From: Heterocephalus glaber
Lineage: Eukaryota; Chordata; Mammalia; Rodentia; Bathyergidae
Reading direction: 5' to 3'
Length of the DNA: 64,000 nt
Assembly (NCBI RefSeq): GCF_000247695.1
Contig: NW_004624843.1
Location: forward strand, 2,464,295 to 2,528,294
Under the pieces are notes generated by a model. That model made no database searches and was not told where the DNA came from. It was given only the letters and a program-made list of their open reading frames with translations. Both the position numbers and the translations under genes were made by a program. Positions 34,547 to 46,549 of this stretch are shown in pieces. Numbering within the stretch: the first letter of the stretch is position 1; every line of letters starts with the position of its first letter.

Positions 34547-35094
34547 ATGCATATCCCACATGTACAGGAAAATATATTCAGATGCATAAGTAAACTATAG
34601 AAAATTAAAGATAAACAGAAAATTGTGAAAATAGCTGTAGAAAAAGTGATGAAATTAGCCAAAGAGAAATGAAATACTTCAGTAAAAGAAACAATGACTG
34701 AATTCAAATGATAGAGTTCTCATCAAAATGGAAGAATAAAAGACAGTAGATCTCTATTTTGCAAGGGCCTAATGAAAAAATATATAAAAGCCCCAAAAGG
34801 GAGAATTTTCAAATCACTATGCAGGTTTTATTTTTTTAAAAAGTGAGAAGTACAGAGAATGGTAGTGCATTCTTAGTGCACCTAAGAGAAATCATCTGCC
34901 AGTGGGGAATTCAGAGCAAAGAGTCCCCATTAAAGGGCTCACAAATTGGTTGGAGAATGAGAAATCTAGTACAGCATACCCCACTATGCTCCTTCTTGCT
35001 GGGAGCAGCAGAGAATACTACAAGAAAGTATGGTAGATCCTAAACTTCCAACAGCTGGAAGTTAAGAGCTTACTTCCTGCATTAGCTTTCCCCC
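34547..35094. other. unassigned sequence
   Basis: A 66-codon open frame at 34843-35043 has no recognisable feature. Confidence 0.45.
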
Positions 35095-35420
35095 AGTGAG
35101 ACACAATACATGACACCTGAAACTTACAGAAGAGATTTAATTGGCTCATGGTCTCAAAGGATTCAGTCCATGGTCAGCTGGCTCAAGACAGGAGCATTAT
35201 AATGGGAAAGTATGGCAGAGCAAAGATCCATAGTTCATGGCAGCCGGGAAGCAGAGCAGGGTAACAGTGCCAGAGAGAAAGGGGAAAGGAAGTGGATAAA
35301 GATCCCAATTCCAGGGCTCCATGACCCAGGCACACACTAGATATGTGCTCCACTTTGGGCAAATCTCATAATCAGTCAAGCTGAAAGTTCATCCTAAAGG
35401 TCACATTCCTTTACTTTCCA
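35095..35420 (-). mobile_element. MaLR-type LTR
   Basis: Antisense order: 'agagatttaattggctcatg', 'gattcagtccatggtcagct', 'agttcatggcagccgggaag', 'cagggctccatgaccc'. Related to the LTR at 59488-59880. No internal region next to it. Confidence 0.65.
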
Positions 35421-35559
35421 GTGAGTTCTCTCTTTAAAGAGATTTAGAGACCATATTCTCATCAGAGTTACAAATATAAACTGGATGTTACTTATTAAAG
35501 GCTTATACTTATCAAAAAGGCTCCTTTCATAAGCAATTACCTTAAAGACTGTATCGTTT

Positions 35560-35900
35560 ATCTTAACCCATGTAATAATTTACCCCCAAATTTAATAGGT
35601 TAAAATGACAAGCATTTAATTTACTCTTGATTTTGTCTTAGCAATTTGGACAGGGCCCATGGTCCTAGTTTTATCCAGGGTTGCTCATATGGCTGGTCTG
35701 ATGGCTTACCTAAAACTCAGTGAAGACAGTGCCTTCTTTTTGTGCTTTCTGGGACTCTCTTGCTAGACCTGGCCCCTACATAGTCCCCTCAAGTAGTAAA
35801 ACTCCAGTGCCAAAGCACTCCTCCAGCTTCTTTGACATGCGCTAATGTCTAAGTAGCCAAATGCAGGTACAGGGCCAAACCCACTGTCAGTAAGGAACGA
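35560..35900 (-). mobile_element. probable MLT1-class LTR fragment
   Basis: Antisense phrases 'cccaaatttaataggttaa', 'gcaatttggacagggcccat', 'gggttgctcatatggctggt' follow an old mammalian LTR that I associate with MLT1-class elements. Diverged and truncated. Confidence 0.4.
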
Positions 35901-37502
35901 CCAGACCACACTCGTGCATGGATGCAGGAAAGGATGATTCATTGGGAGCCATCACTGAGAGCATGTAGCACCACGAATGAAGATATAGTAGGAAGAAGAA
36001 AAGAAAAAGCTAATATGTCTGATGTTTCCAACTAAGTAATTATAAATGTCATGCTTTGATTGGCCATAAGGACAATATGAACAAAGTGCCTTCTTCATAT
36101 TGAACACAAGCATTATAAGGCATGGTCAGCATTTTACTCTGCAATTCCAGGTATTGCTATTATATTATCTGCCCCTTAATACACAAAGTTTCTGTATTTT
36201 TCAAGCATATCACTCTAAAAAATTAGTATCTGAAAGATGTTAAAAAGATTGAGTCAAAGAGACTCAGGGAAGCTTTCTTAAGTAAACCTTATCCTGTGGA
36301 AAAACATTCTTAAAAGGAAGGCAATGGTTTTTTAAAATGTTAATTTAAAAGGCTGATCTGAGACTATTTCTCATTAAAATATTCACTAATATTACTAAAT
36401 GATTTCACTTGGTGGGAAAAATCACACTTGTAAAGAAACCAGGGAAAAATATGTCTTCCTGCCTGAGATGCTAGTGAGTTGATGAGATAAGGGAGAAGAG
36501 CCCGTGGGACACTGCATGAAGAGAAAGAGTCATCCCTGGAAACGAGTGGAGGGAGCCATGGGGACTTTCATTAACAGAGCCTTATGGAGAGTAGCAGGAA
36601 GAAGCATGGAAAGTGCTACGAAGAGAATCTTGACCTTTTGATAATGTCTGAGATATGTGCAGAGCGCAGAGACCAAAGAGAAGTTAATTTTAATGAAGCA
36701 CAAAGAGTGTGAACCAGAAATGATATCACCCTCTCATTGCATAAGAAAGGTGCACTGCAAAGACACTGACTGCAAAGTTATAGAAGTTAGAGAAAAAAAT
36801 CTGCTCCAGAAAAGTGTAACAGTGAGAATGAGAGTTGTCAGTGTGTTTTTCAGCTTAGCTTTTTAGCTTAGCTCCATTCTGGGAGGGCTGTGATTGCCTT
36901 GTATACAGTGAAGTTAGAAGCTTCTTGCAGTTTTCATCTGCATGCGGGTTAAATTGGGTGTGGGTTTTTATATCTCTCACATGTTTGCTGAACTAATGGG
37001 GTAATGGGGAGCAAGCGTCCCAATCTCTAGTTTTTCAGGCTTGTTTCTCACTTCTTATTAAAAAATGTGAACAATTTTGTTTTTATATTTAGGTATTCTC
37101 TTTTAGAAAAAAAGCTGACTTCCAAAATTATCCTCACAATGTAAAAAGGAGCATAACAATGAATTTATGGTATTTTTCTTTATAAAATTAAAGTGTGGTA
37201 ATGAATTTAGAAATTTTGTTTTATGAAACTGAAGTGTGGTAGAGCTTGAAGTATAATCCTTACAAAAAGGAAGAATAACAAAGAAGTGTTAAAGACTGCG
37301 CCTATTAGAAAAGACATAATAGAACAGAAAGAATAATTACCAAATATACAGAAACACCTATAATTCACACGCTCATTTCGTACATGGAAAATAATGTTTT
37401 ACTCTTCTTCCTTGCCTCATCCAGTTTTGTTGTTGTTGTCAGTTTGTTTGTTTTTAACTTCTCTTGTCTCATTTCTCAAGCTTCGAGAGACAAATGATTT
37501 TT
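35901..37502. other. unassigned sequence
   Basis: No gene recognised. A 69-codon open frame at 36657-36866 is Lys/Glu-rich without a domain match. Confidence 0.4.
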
Positions 37503-37656
37503 AAAACATTCAAATCTGGGCATGGTGGCACATGCCTGTTATCCTAGCACTCTGGAGGCTGAGACAGGAGGATCACTGCAGTGCAAAGCCAGCCTGAACT
37601 ACAGAGTGAGACCCTGTCTCCTAAAAGTGAAAGAAAAGGAAAAAAAACATTCAAAT
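37503..37656 (+). mobile_element. B1 SINE with perfect 13-bp TSD
   Basis: TSD 'aaaacattcaaat' at 37503-37515 and 37644-37656. The B1 body between has 'tgggcatggtggcacatgcc' (A-box region), 'ggaggctgagacaggaggat', 'cagcctgaactacagagtga', 'gaccctgtctcc' and an A-rich tail. An intact-looking, fairly young copy. Confidence 0.95.
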
Positions 37657-37776
37657 GAACATTGCCTATATAAATATTTTTAAATAATATGCATAATGCC
37701 CTGAGCGAAGATAATATTTCTCCGATAAATCATTCAATTTGAAATGACACGGACGCAGTAGCAGATAAAAATGTTT

Positions 37777-37926
37777 CTTTTTTCTTTTTGAGACAGAGTC
37801 TCGCCATGTAGTTCAGACCACCCTTGAACTCACTATGGAGCCCAGAATGGCCTCAAACTTGCAGTGATCCTTCTGCCTCAGCCTCCCGAGTGCTGGTATT
37901 ACAGGCAAGCACCACCATGCCTGGCT
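37777..37926 (-). mobile_element. B1 SINE with internal duplication
   Basis: Antisense B1: 'gagacagagtctcgccatgt', 'cttgcagtgatccttctgcc', 'agcctcccgagtgctggta', 'agcaccaccatgcctggct'. Two partly similar 'cc..ttgaactcactatggagc' / 'ctcaaacttgcag' segments show the internal duplication known from full-length rodent B1. Possible TSDs 'aaaatgtttc' / 'aaaatatttc' flank it. Confidence 0.92.
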
Positions 37927-39479
37927 GAAAATATTTCAACAATACCTCAAAATAAAAATATTATCCCTATTAATCAGATGAGAATATTTCCTGCCCTGTT
38001 CATAATGACAGTGATACAGAGGACAGAGATTTCACCCCCCAAATTCTCTAGCCACACCATCCTATCAAACACAAAATCAGCCACAGTGTGAATTAATGAT
38101 GAATTTATCTTTTCATTTAAAAACTGTCTCCACCATTTCAGGTGTTGATGCAGGAGATTCCATTGTTGTCTGCATATAAAGCAGCCTAAAAAATTCTGAG
38201 TAGGGCTACTAAGATGAAATTTCAGGAAGAAATTCACTTTATTTCCTCGATTCATATGGTTTTTTGGGCCTCTCCCTCTGTATTCCCACTGAAATCCCTC
38301 TTTTGGTTGACAAAAATAATGTTGTGCAGTAATTAGTGAGGAGCAGACCCACTGTGGAAATGCTCAGAATTTAATTACTTAGGATTCTAAGTATAAAGTA
38401 TTATAAAATACTTAGGGTTTTAAGTATTATAAAGTTAGTTGACCTCACTATAGACATTGATTTCAGAGGAGAAAAGACCCTACAAACTATGATAGAAAGA
38501 CTTAAAAAAATAAACTCTTCATGGTGTCCTCCAGATAAATTATGAGAAGCTGAGCTTTTATCCATGTACCTGTGGAGAGGGAGGAATTTGTTCACAGAGC
38601 AACCAAAAACAAAAATACAAGCTTTGTAATGTCTGGGTTCAAAACACACTTCTGGGTGTACAATAGGCTACATAACCAAGCAAGAAGGGAGAATAAGGCC
38701 CTGTGTCCACCTGCTATGGGGCTGCAGGTAGACACGGGGATCAGAAGAGAGGATTGGGGATATCTTGCCTGAGACCACACGGCAAAGAAGTCAGATCCAA
38801 TTGTACAAGTCATTTGTGCATACTCGAGTTGGTTCCTATGAAACTGTAACTCCTGACCTGACACACCATTTGATAAAACTCCATTGTTAAGAATGTTGTA
38901 TAAGAAAGTAAAGTCACAGGCCAGCAACACTGGAGCAGTTTTCCAGCCCAGTGCTGAATTATCAGCTGGCCCCCTGGTGCCTCTGTCCTCAGCGGCAGAA
39001 AACCACTTTGATAAATTATCCTGCTTGGGAGTCAGTGTGACAATTACCTTGTGCAGACTGAACCACAATTAGTCAAGCGTCTCTTCTTAATGAGTTGTCT
39101 TCTTTTTGCTCAGAATTTTAAAGCTGAGGATCAGAAAAAAGAAATAACACACGGGTCATGCATCACTATTTTATTATTCTGTTAGTTGTCTTAAAAATGT
39201 ACTAATTATAACTTATAATCATATTGTCTCTGGAACTTCATACCTAGGGATGATAATAAAAGTAAGAAAGAAGCCAGACTGATTTAAATTGTTGCAAATT
39301 CCACCTGAGGCAAATTATGTAGTTTGCTTGCAGACTTGAGAATTTATCAAAAGTACTCATGCATAACATATTTTTCTTAGAAGGATATGAAAACAGATCC
39401 CCCCCACCACACAAAAATAACAGATCCTTTGTTCCCTGAGAACACAGAACTGCCAAAGAATCACGAAGCCTCACATGCT
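37927..39479. other. unassigned sequence
   Basis: A 158-codon minus-strand open frame at 38592-39068 is the longest in this part but has no recognisable domain. The less AT-rich patch at 38930-39060 lacks repeat signatures. No gene is called. Confidence 0.35.
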
Positions 39480-39600
39480 ACCGAGCACCTACTATGTCTG
39501 ACACTGCTCTGGGCATGGCTGGTGTAGCAGCAGAGCCACAAACGTGTCTGTCCCCATGATCAAAAATGAACAAAATGAATAAATATATAAATTACAGTGT
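39480..39600 (+). mobile_element. ancient MIR/L2-type repeat fragment
   Basis: 'ccgagcacctactatgtctg', 'acactgctctgggcatggc', 'gtccccatgatcaaaaatga' resemble the widespread 'gagcacctactatgtgccag' class of ancient mammalian repeats. Confidence 0.5.
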
Positions 39601-41396
39601 TTAAGAATATAAGTGACATTAAAAAGGTACGATGTGGGGAAACCAGATCATGACTTTAGGTTGGTAGTTGGAAGCTTAGCGGAGGAGTGAAAGGAAGTGC
39701 TGGGAGAGGGCATGGGACACCATAGAGACAGCTGTACCAAAGAGGAGGCACCCAATGCCCAGGCCCTGCAGCCAGACCTGCAAGTCTTTCCCAGCTACTC
39801 CAGCGGCCAGGCAGGCCCACCTTCCCACTTCCTGCGTCCACCCACCTGTGCTTTTCTCTGACCCAACTATTTCTGTCTAGACTCTGATTTTTCTAAGTTC
39901 CCCCATCATCTTGTACATTCTCAATAATAATCCTGATGATTTTGCTTCACTAAGTGGAACTGCTTTTACAGAACCTCAACACCTCAAAATTCAAGTCACC
40001 AAGGTGCCTTGAGGAGTGAGAGTTAACTCTAGCTGGCCCAGAATTGGCCTGAGTTGTTCAGAGGAGTCTGGGACAGTTTCTGCCAGCTTGTCAGCACTGC
40101 TCAATGAAAACAGGAGATGAATGATGTGCACCTGCTCTCAGTGGGCCCTCCAGGGGGAAGCAAGAGCTCAGCTGCACTGTAAAGAGCACTGAGCTAGACC
40201 AAAATTGAAGTTAATACTTCAGTGACTTCCTGTGATGGTGTAAGCAAGAGTCGATCCTGAGACAGTGCTGACTCCCTTGTTCCATTGACTCCCACAGAAT
40301 GACTCAAGAGCACGGGCCTGTGGACCAACCGCCTCCTGGCTGAAGGAGCCCGAAGGCAAACCCGTGGCAGAGTCATGGACCCTGAGTGTGTGATTAAGTA
40401 GGTGTAGGAGTAAGTAAAAGGTTTAGCAATGGAAAAATACTAATTAATGAGAAAAATCTCTCCAAGGTCTGCCCTTCCTTCCCCTGTAAGGAGGTCTTAG
40501 CAGAGGTGCCTCTGTCCAAGGCCTTGGGTAAAGAGAACTGAGAAAGAAGGCACTGGAAATAAGAGCATGTGCTGTCTTAGAGCATGGCTGGCCAGGATGG
40601 CAGGTGAGTCCCGGACCGTGCCTTCCCTCTGGGGCTGCAATGTGCTGGCTGCACACCACACCGTGAGGCCTGCCGCATGCAGCCTTTTTGATTGCCTGTG
40701 GTCAGGCCTGCAAAGATCACATTCAGGTTTTCAATCAGGAGCCAAATTCCTCAGTGGGCTCTGTTATTGGGCAGGCTGCCCAGTAAAAATTATATCTACA
40801 GGCCCAGAAAGGTATAAGAAGCCCCAGATAAAGAAGGCTCTTGGACTCCCAAGTTTCCAGCTGTTTTATGTACATGGTGGGGCCTGATTCAAGAAAAAAC
40901 TATGTGCAGTGCAGTCCTTCCAAAGGAGGATAATGGTAATCCCAGTGCAGGCTCCAAGTCTCCTCATCTTGTGGAATCCTTTGATTGGAATGTCCTTCTA
41001 AATTGAGTCCTTTTCTTGAAATAAACTGAGAATGAATAACCCTTGGAATTGGGTCCTGTGAATCTTCTTTCGCAGCAGAACTGGCCTAAATGCTGAGATC
41101 GGTGTGCACAGTCCCGACAAGTGGGTCTCCCCGTGCCCCTGCCAACATTCCCCACCTGAAGAGAAACAGAATAACAAGTGCCATTTTATTCATATTTGAG
41201 GAAGTTACATATAAATAACCTCCCGTGTTGCACAGATAGAAAAAAACATTGTGCAATCTGCTGTCTAGTTTTTTGCTATTTACAAAAAGTCATATTTTAA
41301 GAGTTTCGGTTTTAACCAAACTTAGTTCATAAGAAGTTACAAGATTGGTCTTATATAGAACTGGGGTTTCTTAGATGCAGTCATTCTTGTCTTAGT
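39601..41396. other. unassigned, somewhat more GC-rich sequence
   Basis: Local GC content is higher than elsewhere (about 39660-40760). Several 60-106-codon open frames overlap on both strands (for example 40567-40887 and 40444-40659), none with a domain I recognise. No exon with convincing splice sites was found by eye. Confidence 0.35.
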
Positions 41397-41722
41397 TTTC
41401 CAACCTCTCCCCAGTGTAATAAGGTTAAGGTGTGAGGACTTTGAGAGTGGGGAAGGTCATGAGGGCTCTACCCGTGTGAAAGAATTCATGTCATTATCTC
41501 AGGTTTGAGTTTTAAAAGCAATTTCAGTCTTGCCTTGCCCACTGCTGCCATTCTGCCTCCTGCCACGCGATGATACAGCAAGAAGGTCCTTGAAGATGCA
41601 GACCCCTTGATTTTGTACTTCCCAGCATCCGAAACTGTGAGCCAAATACATTTCTTTACTTCATGTATCACCCAATCTTGCTTACTCTGCCATACAACAG
41701 CACAAAGCAGACTGAAACGTAG
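41397..41722 (+). mobile_element. MaLR-type LTR (MST/THE1-like)
   Basis: Sense-strand order: 'gaaggtcatgagggctctac', 'gcaagaaggtccttgaagat', 'gcagaccccttgattttgta', 'cttcccagcatccgaaactg', 'tgagccaaatacatttcttt', 'gcacaaagcagactgaaac'. This is the characteristic 3' half of MST/THE1-type LTRs. Solo. Confidence 0.82.
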
Positions 41723-42834
41723 GACTATGTAGTAGGTATGAGATTAAGATACAATGCTGATGTTTAAAAAATAAGTCACATCACATGGTTGGTGTTTTCC
41801 TCAAGTAAATTTACCTCTTCCAAACTCACCAGAGTTCAGATGGTGTTCAATTACAGTATGATTTGGCTTAAGGAGGACCCAGGGAACTCAGCATTCCAAG
41901 AGCAGCCCTTCCCCAGCGACGAGGCTGGGCCAGAAACCTTGCTGCTACTGTCAGAGCCACAGGCTCCTACCAACTTACTCAACCCCACAACCAAGAGTGT
42001 TGTGTATAAGAGGGCCACTTTATCTCCATTTTCTTGGGGAAAAGAATATCACATTCCATGTGTGTGCCTGTCTCTGCCTCTCTTTTTTAAAGTGTCTGTT
42101 ACTTCAGCTCCTACGTCCCTTGGAGCCCTCCCCTTTCTTGGATAATCCATGTTAATGTCCCTCGTGGGCATGAAATACAAATGGTACTTACCAACTCACC
42201 TCCCACCCACCCTGCACAGTCCTCCCCTTCTGTGCCCAAAGCCTCCAAACGTAATTCAATAGCACGTAAGCTGAGGCTGTTTGGTTCTTTCCATAATCAC
42301 AAAGGAAATGTTAAAAAGCCATTTTTCTACACCTGCTATTAAGATGGAGGCCTCAGGTGACAGACTAATCATAAACCTAGTCCTGAGCCTTGGACATCGG
42401 CCATGAATCACACTGTGTCTGCCTTCAGCTGACTCTATTATGTTGTGTTTCATTCTGAATAGATTGTTCCAGGGTCTCAGGAGTTCAAAAAAATTAAAAC
42501 TTTGACTCCTGAAGTAACAAGTTTTTATCTCCTTCTAGCACAGCACTCTCTGCCCTGGGACATTCAAAACTCCCATCCCATCAAAACTTCCCCCAAGAAG
42601 TAATCAGAGTAACAAAGTTTTTAAACATTTCCTTAAATTTTCAAAGGGTTTTTTAGAAATGATAAAGCATATATGTAATTTGTGAAATAAATTCTTTCTG
42701 TTTTTGAGAAGGACTGATCAAATTTGCATTTTAATTTACAGTATTTCTCTATTATTTAAATCAATTATGGCAGAATATATACAGAATGGTTTCAGTAATG
42801 ACTTCCAATCATACAAGGACCTAATCCATGCCAT
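41723..42834. other. unassigned sequence
   Basis: A 118-codon open frame at 41789-42145 has no recognisable domain. No gene is called. Confidence 0.4.
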
Positions 42835-43265
42835 CTTTGAATATTAGTTAATAAGGCAAGACTTTGTAGTTTTGATTAAATTCAGGATTTTAGCATTGGG
42901 AGATTATCTTGAATTATCTATGTAAGCCCTAACTGTAATCACAGGTATCCTTATAAGAAGTGAGAGGGAGATTTGGATACATGTAAACAAGGAAAAGTAC
43001 AGAATAGCAGAGGGGCATCCAAGGATGCTGCCCTTGAAATCAGACTGATTCTATCATAAGCCAAGGAATGCTGGCAGTGTGGAAGCCAGAAGAGGCATAG
43101 ACTGGATCTGTTCCAGAAGCCTCTGAAAGGAGCCCAGGCCTGATTTCAGTAGGTTACTGCTTTTGGTCATCCATTCTCAAGATATGGGAGAGAATAACAT
43201 GTAATTATTGCAATATACCAAGTTTCTAGTAATTTGTTATAGCAGCTACAGGAAATTTAATGATA
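42835..43265 (+). mobile_element. MLT1-type LTR
   Basis: 'ggcaagactttgtagttttg', 'gggagattatcttgaattat', 'ctaactgtaatcacaggtat', 'ccttataagaagtgagaggg', 'taagccaaggaatgctggca', 'agcagctacaggaaattta' follow the MLT1 order from 5' to 3'. Diverged, non-coding. Confidence 0.75.
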
Positions 43266-43415
43266 AAAAATTTTAAAAGGAGGCCTGCTTTAAAAGGTAC
43301 TCAGTTGATGATATGATGATATGAAGTTGAAGACAGGACGAGAAGATTACAACTGAAGAAAAAACATGTTTTCCATCATTCTAGATCTTCTTTGATCTAA
43401 TTATGTTTCAGATAA

Positions 43416-43740
43416 TCTCTGTTAGTGTTCTATTATGGTGACAAAACACTTCAACCAAATCAACCTAGAGAAGTAAAGTTATTTTGCCTCAGGGTTTTGG
43501 AGGTGAAGCAGTGCACCATGGTGGAAGGAAGTGGTGGACCAAAGCTATTCACTTCATGATGGCCACAAGCAGACAGTAAGGAGTGGGGACAGAGTCTCAG
43601 TTGCCCTTCACAGATGCATCCTCAGTAACTTATGTCCTCCAACTGGGCAACACTTCCTCCAGTTTCTACTACCCCACCAGCCGGAGATCAAGCTTCCAAC
43701 CCTTGAGCCTTGGGGGAACATACCAGACCCAAAATGTAAC
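43416..43740 (-). mobile_element. MaLR-type LTR
   Basis: Antisense order: 'gttctattatggtgacaaaa', 'ctcagggttttggaggtgaa', 'aacacttcctccagtttcta', 'gggggaacataccagaccc'. It lies close behind the MLT1 above but in opposite orientation, so they are separate insertions. Confidence 0.65.
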
Positions 43741-43754
43741 AAATCTTTCTTAAA

Positions 43755-43970
43755 TGAAGAACTAACATTTGTTGATTGCTTACAATGTACAAGGTCCCTT
43801 ACAAGTTGCTTAGCAGATGCTATTACCTCATTTAATCCACAGCAATACTGTAAGCATACGCATGTTCATCTTGCTTGGGAAGAAGCAGTTTTGATTTAGG
43901 GTAAATGTATTCTCTGGTCATGCAGTTAGTGGTGGAATTTCTTGAAGATTATTTTTGGATCTGTGTTAAA
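43755..43970 (+). mobile_element. MIR SINE
   Basis: 'aacatttgttgattgcttac', 'attacctcatttaatccaca', 'gcaatactgtaagcatac', 'ggtcatgcagttagtggtgg' run in MIR order. Confidence 0.65.
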
Positions 43971-44524
43971 AGTCAATATTATTACTCAAAGAATGGATTT
44001 TTTTCATGGTAATATCATATTGTTGTTGTACAAACCAATTTTCTCTTGGAGCTGCTATACATTCTAAGAGTTTATTAAATGTCATGATGAAGAGAACACT
44101 TTAGTATTGTTTTCAACTATTCCCAAGAATGATTTTGTATAAAATTGCTGTTTATCCCATGGTATTAACCTCAAATAGGTGAGAATAGAAATAAAATAAT
44201 AAATACAAATTAAATGTACAGAATGAAACTGAAAAGTATTTTGAAAGAACTTTTTAAAAACGTGAAGAAATAAGCCAGATTTCTTACAGAAGACAAACAT
44301 TGCAAATGAGACTTTTTCTAAGGTAATGTATACTCATAGCAATACTAGTTAAAACATAATAGAGTAGTCTTGACAAATTGTACAAGCAGACCGGAAAGCT
44401 TAACTTAAAAAATTAATAGGTCTAAATAATAAAGAACATTTGTGAAAGATTAATAATTGAGGAGACTATAATAAAAAGTATTAAAATTTCACCACAAATA
44501 AAATTTATTATTGATACTTGAATA
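43971..44524. other. unassigned AT-rich sequence
   Basis: May include further degraded L1M sequence on the plus strand. Too diverged to call. Confidence 0.35.
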
Positions 44525-44840
44525 GTCAGAATATTGAAACAGAAGAGAAAGTCCAAAAGCAAATTCAAGCACATTTAACAATGTAACCTATAACAAATTA
44601 CCATCTTAGGTAGCAAAACAGTGACATATATAATAAAAAGCCCTAGAGTAATTGGTTGCACATAGGAAAAATAACTGAAGTTGGAGATATATTCTATAGT
44701 ATAATCTTAAGTAAAATATATTAAAGAGTCAAATGAACAATGAACTAAAAGAATTAGAGGGAAAAACTGGTAAATATCTCATTTCAGGGGGAACAAGATC
44801 TTGATAAACTACAAACAAAAGATGCATTAATTAAGCAATA
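44525..44840 (+). mobile_element. old L1M ORF2 fragment (left piece)
   Basis: 'gcacataggaaaaataactg', 'actaaaagaattagagggaa' and 'actggtaaatatctcatttc' resemble the late ORF2 region of ancient L1M elements on the plus strand. It appears to resume at 45945, after an interruption by L2. Confidence 0.5.
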
Positions 44841-44879
44841 GTGACCACTGTGTCATATTTGATAGCTCTTCTGTGGCTA

Positions 44880-45925
44880 CTTGACCTAGACCCTAGCTCT
44901 GGGACTTGTCTTCCTCATCTATGGCGAGCTCAAACACTTCCATAGCTTCTGCACCCTAGTGATTCCCAAATGTGCACCACCAGATGGCAATTCCTCTCCA
45001 AACCCTACTCACAGACACCCACCTTCCTGCTCACAGAAGCCAGTTGATTGCCTGATAGGCATCTCTCAATAAGTTGTTGGCTGTATCTCCAAAATATATT
45101 TTAAATTTCATCTTTTCTGATCATCCTCATTACTCCTCTCCTAGATGAAGTTAGTATCTCTTCTTGTCTAAGTACAGTGGATACTCAAGTTGTGACTGAA
45201 CTGATGTACGAATAACTTGGGTTACAACTGGAATTTTTGTTTTAACTTATGAACAAAGTCTTGAGTTACAGTCCAAATGCCAACTATTTATGGTTCCAGA
45301 TGACCTCAGGTACCAATTTAACCCCTGAAGAGTTCTGAAAGGAATATTACAGCATCTTTTCCTGCATGGGGTTAACTGAGAAATCCTGGGCCAATGTCTA
45401 TCTAAGGACACTGAGATTTGTCTCTATTCGGGAGACAGACTTTGAAGGCTGTGTAGAGGAAACTGAGCCTTCAACTGACCGACTTGAGTTACAAACAGCC
45501 CTAAGGAATGAATTGAGTTCATAAGTCAGGGGTCCACTGTATCGTCAAGAATTTTTTATGTGCTTCCTATTTCTACCCTATCTTACAGTCTATTTTCCAT
45601 ACTCCTTTAAAATGGATTTTTTTTAAGCCAGAGATGTCACTCTTCTGTTTAAATACTCTCAGTAGATTCCAAAGCCAACAAGGGAATATATCTTTAGCAT
45701 AATCTACAATGTCCTGTATTATACTGTTCCTGACTACCCAGGCCCCCATGCTCCCATGCTACCTGCCTCCTCCCTCCTTATCATCATTGTGTGTTGCCTG
45801 ACAATTAAACACTGGCCTGTTTCCCAAATAGGCCAAGCTTGTTCCTCCTGAATTCACTCTTCTCTTCCTGGAAGGTGATGCCAACTCACAGAGCAGCCTC
45901 ATTCTATCTTCTTGGGAATGAACTA
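44880..45925 (+). mobile_element. LINE L2 fragment, split by a MITE
   Basis: Right part: 'acagtctattttccatactc', 'gtcactcttctgtttaaata', 'attccaaagccaacaaggga', 'gcataatctacaatgtcctg', 'gactacccaggcccccatg', 'ccaagcttgttcctcctgaa' run in L2 order. The left part (44880-45172) is more diverged ('tgcctgataggcatctctca', 'ctgtatctccaaaatatatt'). The Tigger-like element at 45175-45539 interrupts it. Confidence 0.65.
45173..45541. mobile_element. Tigger/pogo-like MITE with TA target duplication
   Basis: TA dinucleotides at 45173-45174 and 45540-45541 flank a 365-bp element (45175-45539) with imperfect terminal inverted repeats: left 'cagtggatactcaagttgtg', right end (complement) 'cagtggacccctgacttatg'. 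No open frame. TA duplication plus CAGT-type ends fits a Tc1/mariner-superfamily, probably Tigger-like, non-autonomous element. Orientation cannot be fixed. Confidence 0.82.
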
Positions 45926-45944
45926 GTATTATAGAGAAAAGATA

Positions 45945-46270
45945 GAGATATTTTTAAATTTATAAAATGTCCAAATTTTATGTCAACAGTCATAAAAATT
46001 AAGACAAATAGAGAACTTAGTAATAATATTTACAAATACAGGAAATGAGTTATACACTCAGCATGCAATTACCTCACAATGAAGAAACTGATGAACTTCA
46101 TGGCAGAATAACCATCGAAAGAAAAAATAGTCAATTTGCAGGAGAGTCAATAAAATCGCTATCAAAATACTGACAAAATTAAACTGTTCAAAGAAATATA
46201 TATTAAAAGAAGAAAACATTACTCTTTCAAATTGACAATAATTCTACAACTTATGTCATCAGGCATAGCC
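45945..46270 (+). mobile_element. old L1M ORF2 fragment (right piece)
   Basis: 'agacaaatagagaacttag', 'gaagaaactgatgaacttca', 'aaaatagtcaatttgcagga', 'aaactgttcaaagaaatata', 'aaacattactctttcaaatt' fit the order of late ORF2 in ancient L1M elements. Probably the continuation of 44525-44840. Confidence 0.55.
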
Positions 46271-46549
46271 AATCAGGTAGGCAAATATTTCACACATATA
46301 CATCATCTGTGCCTCCTTATTTGGAGAAGAATTCGATTTATGCATCACTCATCACATGCTCATTACACATTGAGTTCTTGGAGACATTTTTAATGTGCTG
46401 AAAATGTGTCCAGGAAAACATTAGAAGTGTCCCTGCATTCAACTATGGCATATATTGTATGGCATATGCATTATATTGTCTGCTAAGCAAAAGTCACACT
46501 AAATATATGAAAACAAGTAAATAAAAATATATATACAGAAAACTGTGAT
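46271..46549. other. unassigned sequence
   Basis: Nothing recognised. Confidence 0.4.

Noticed and set aside
38592..39068. 158-codon open frame on the minus strand
   Set aside because: Longest frame outside known elements, but no domain, no splice context and no family resemblance. A frame this long is not surprising by chance in 64 kb on six frames.
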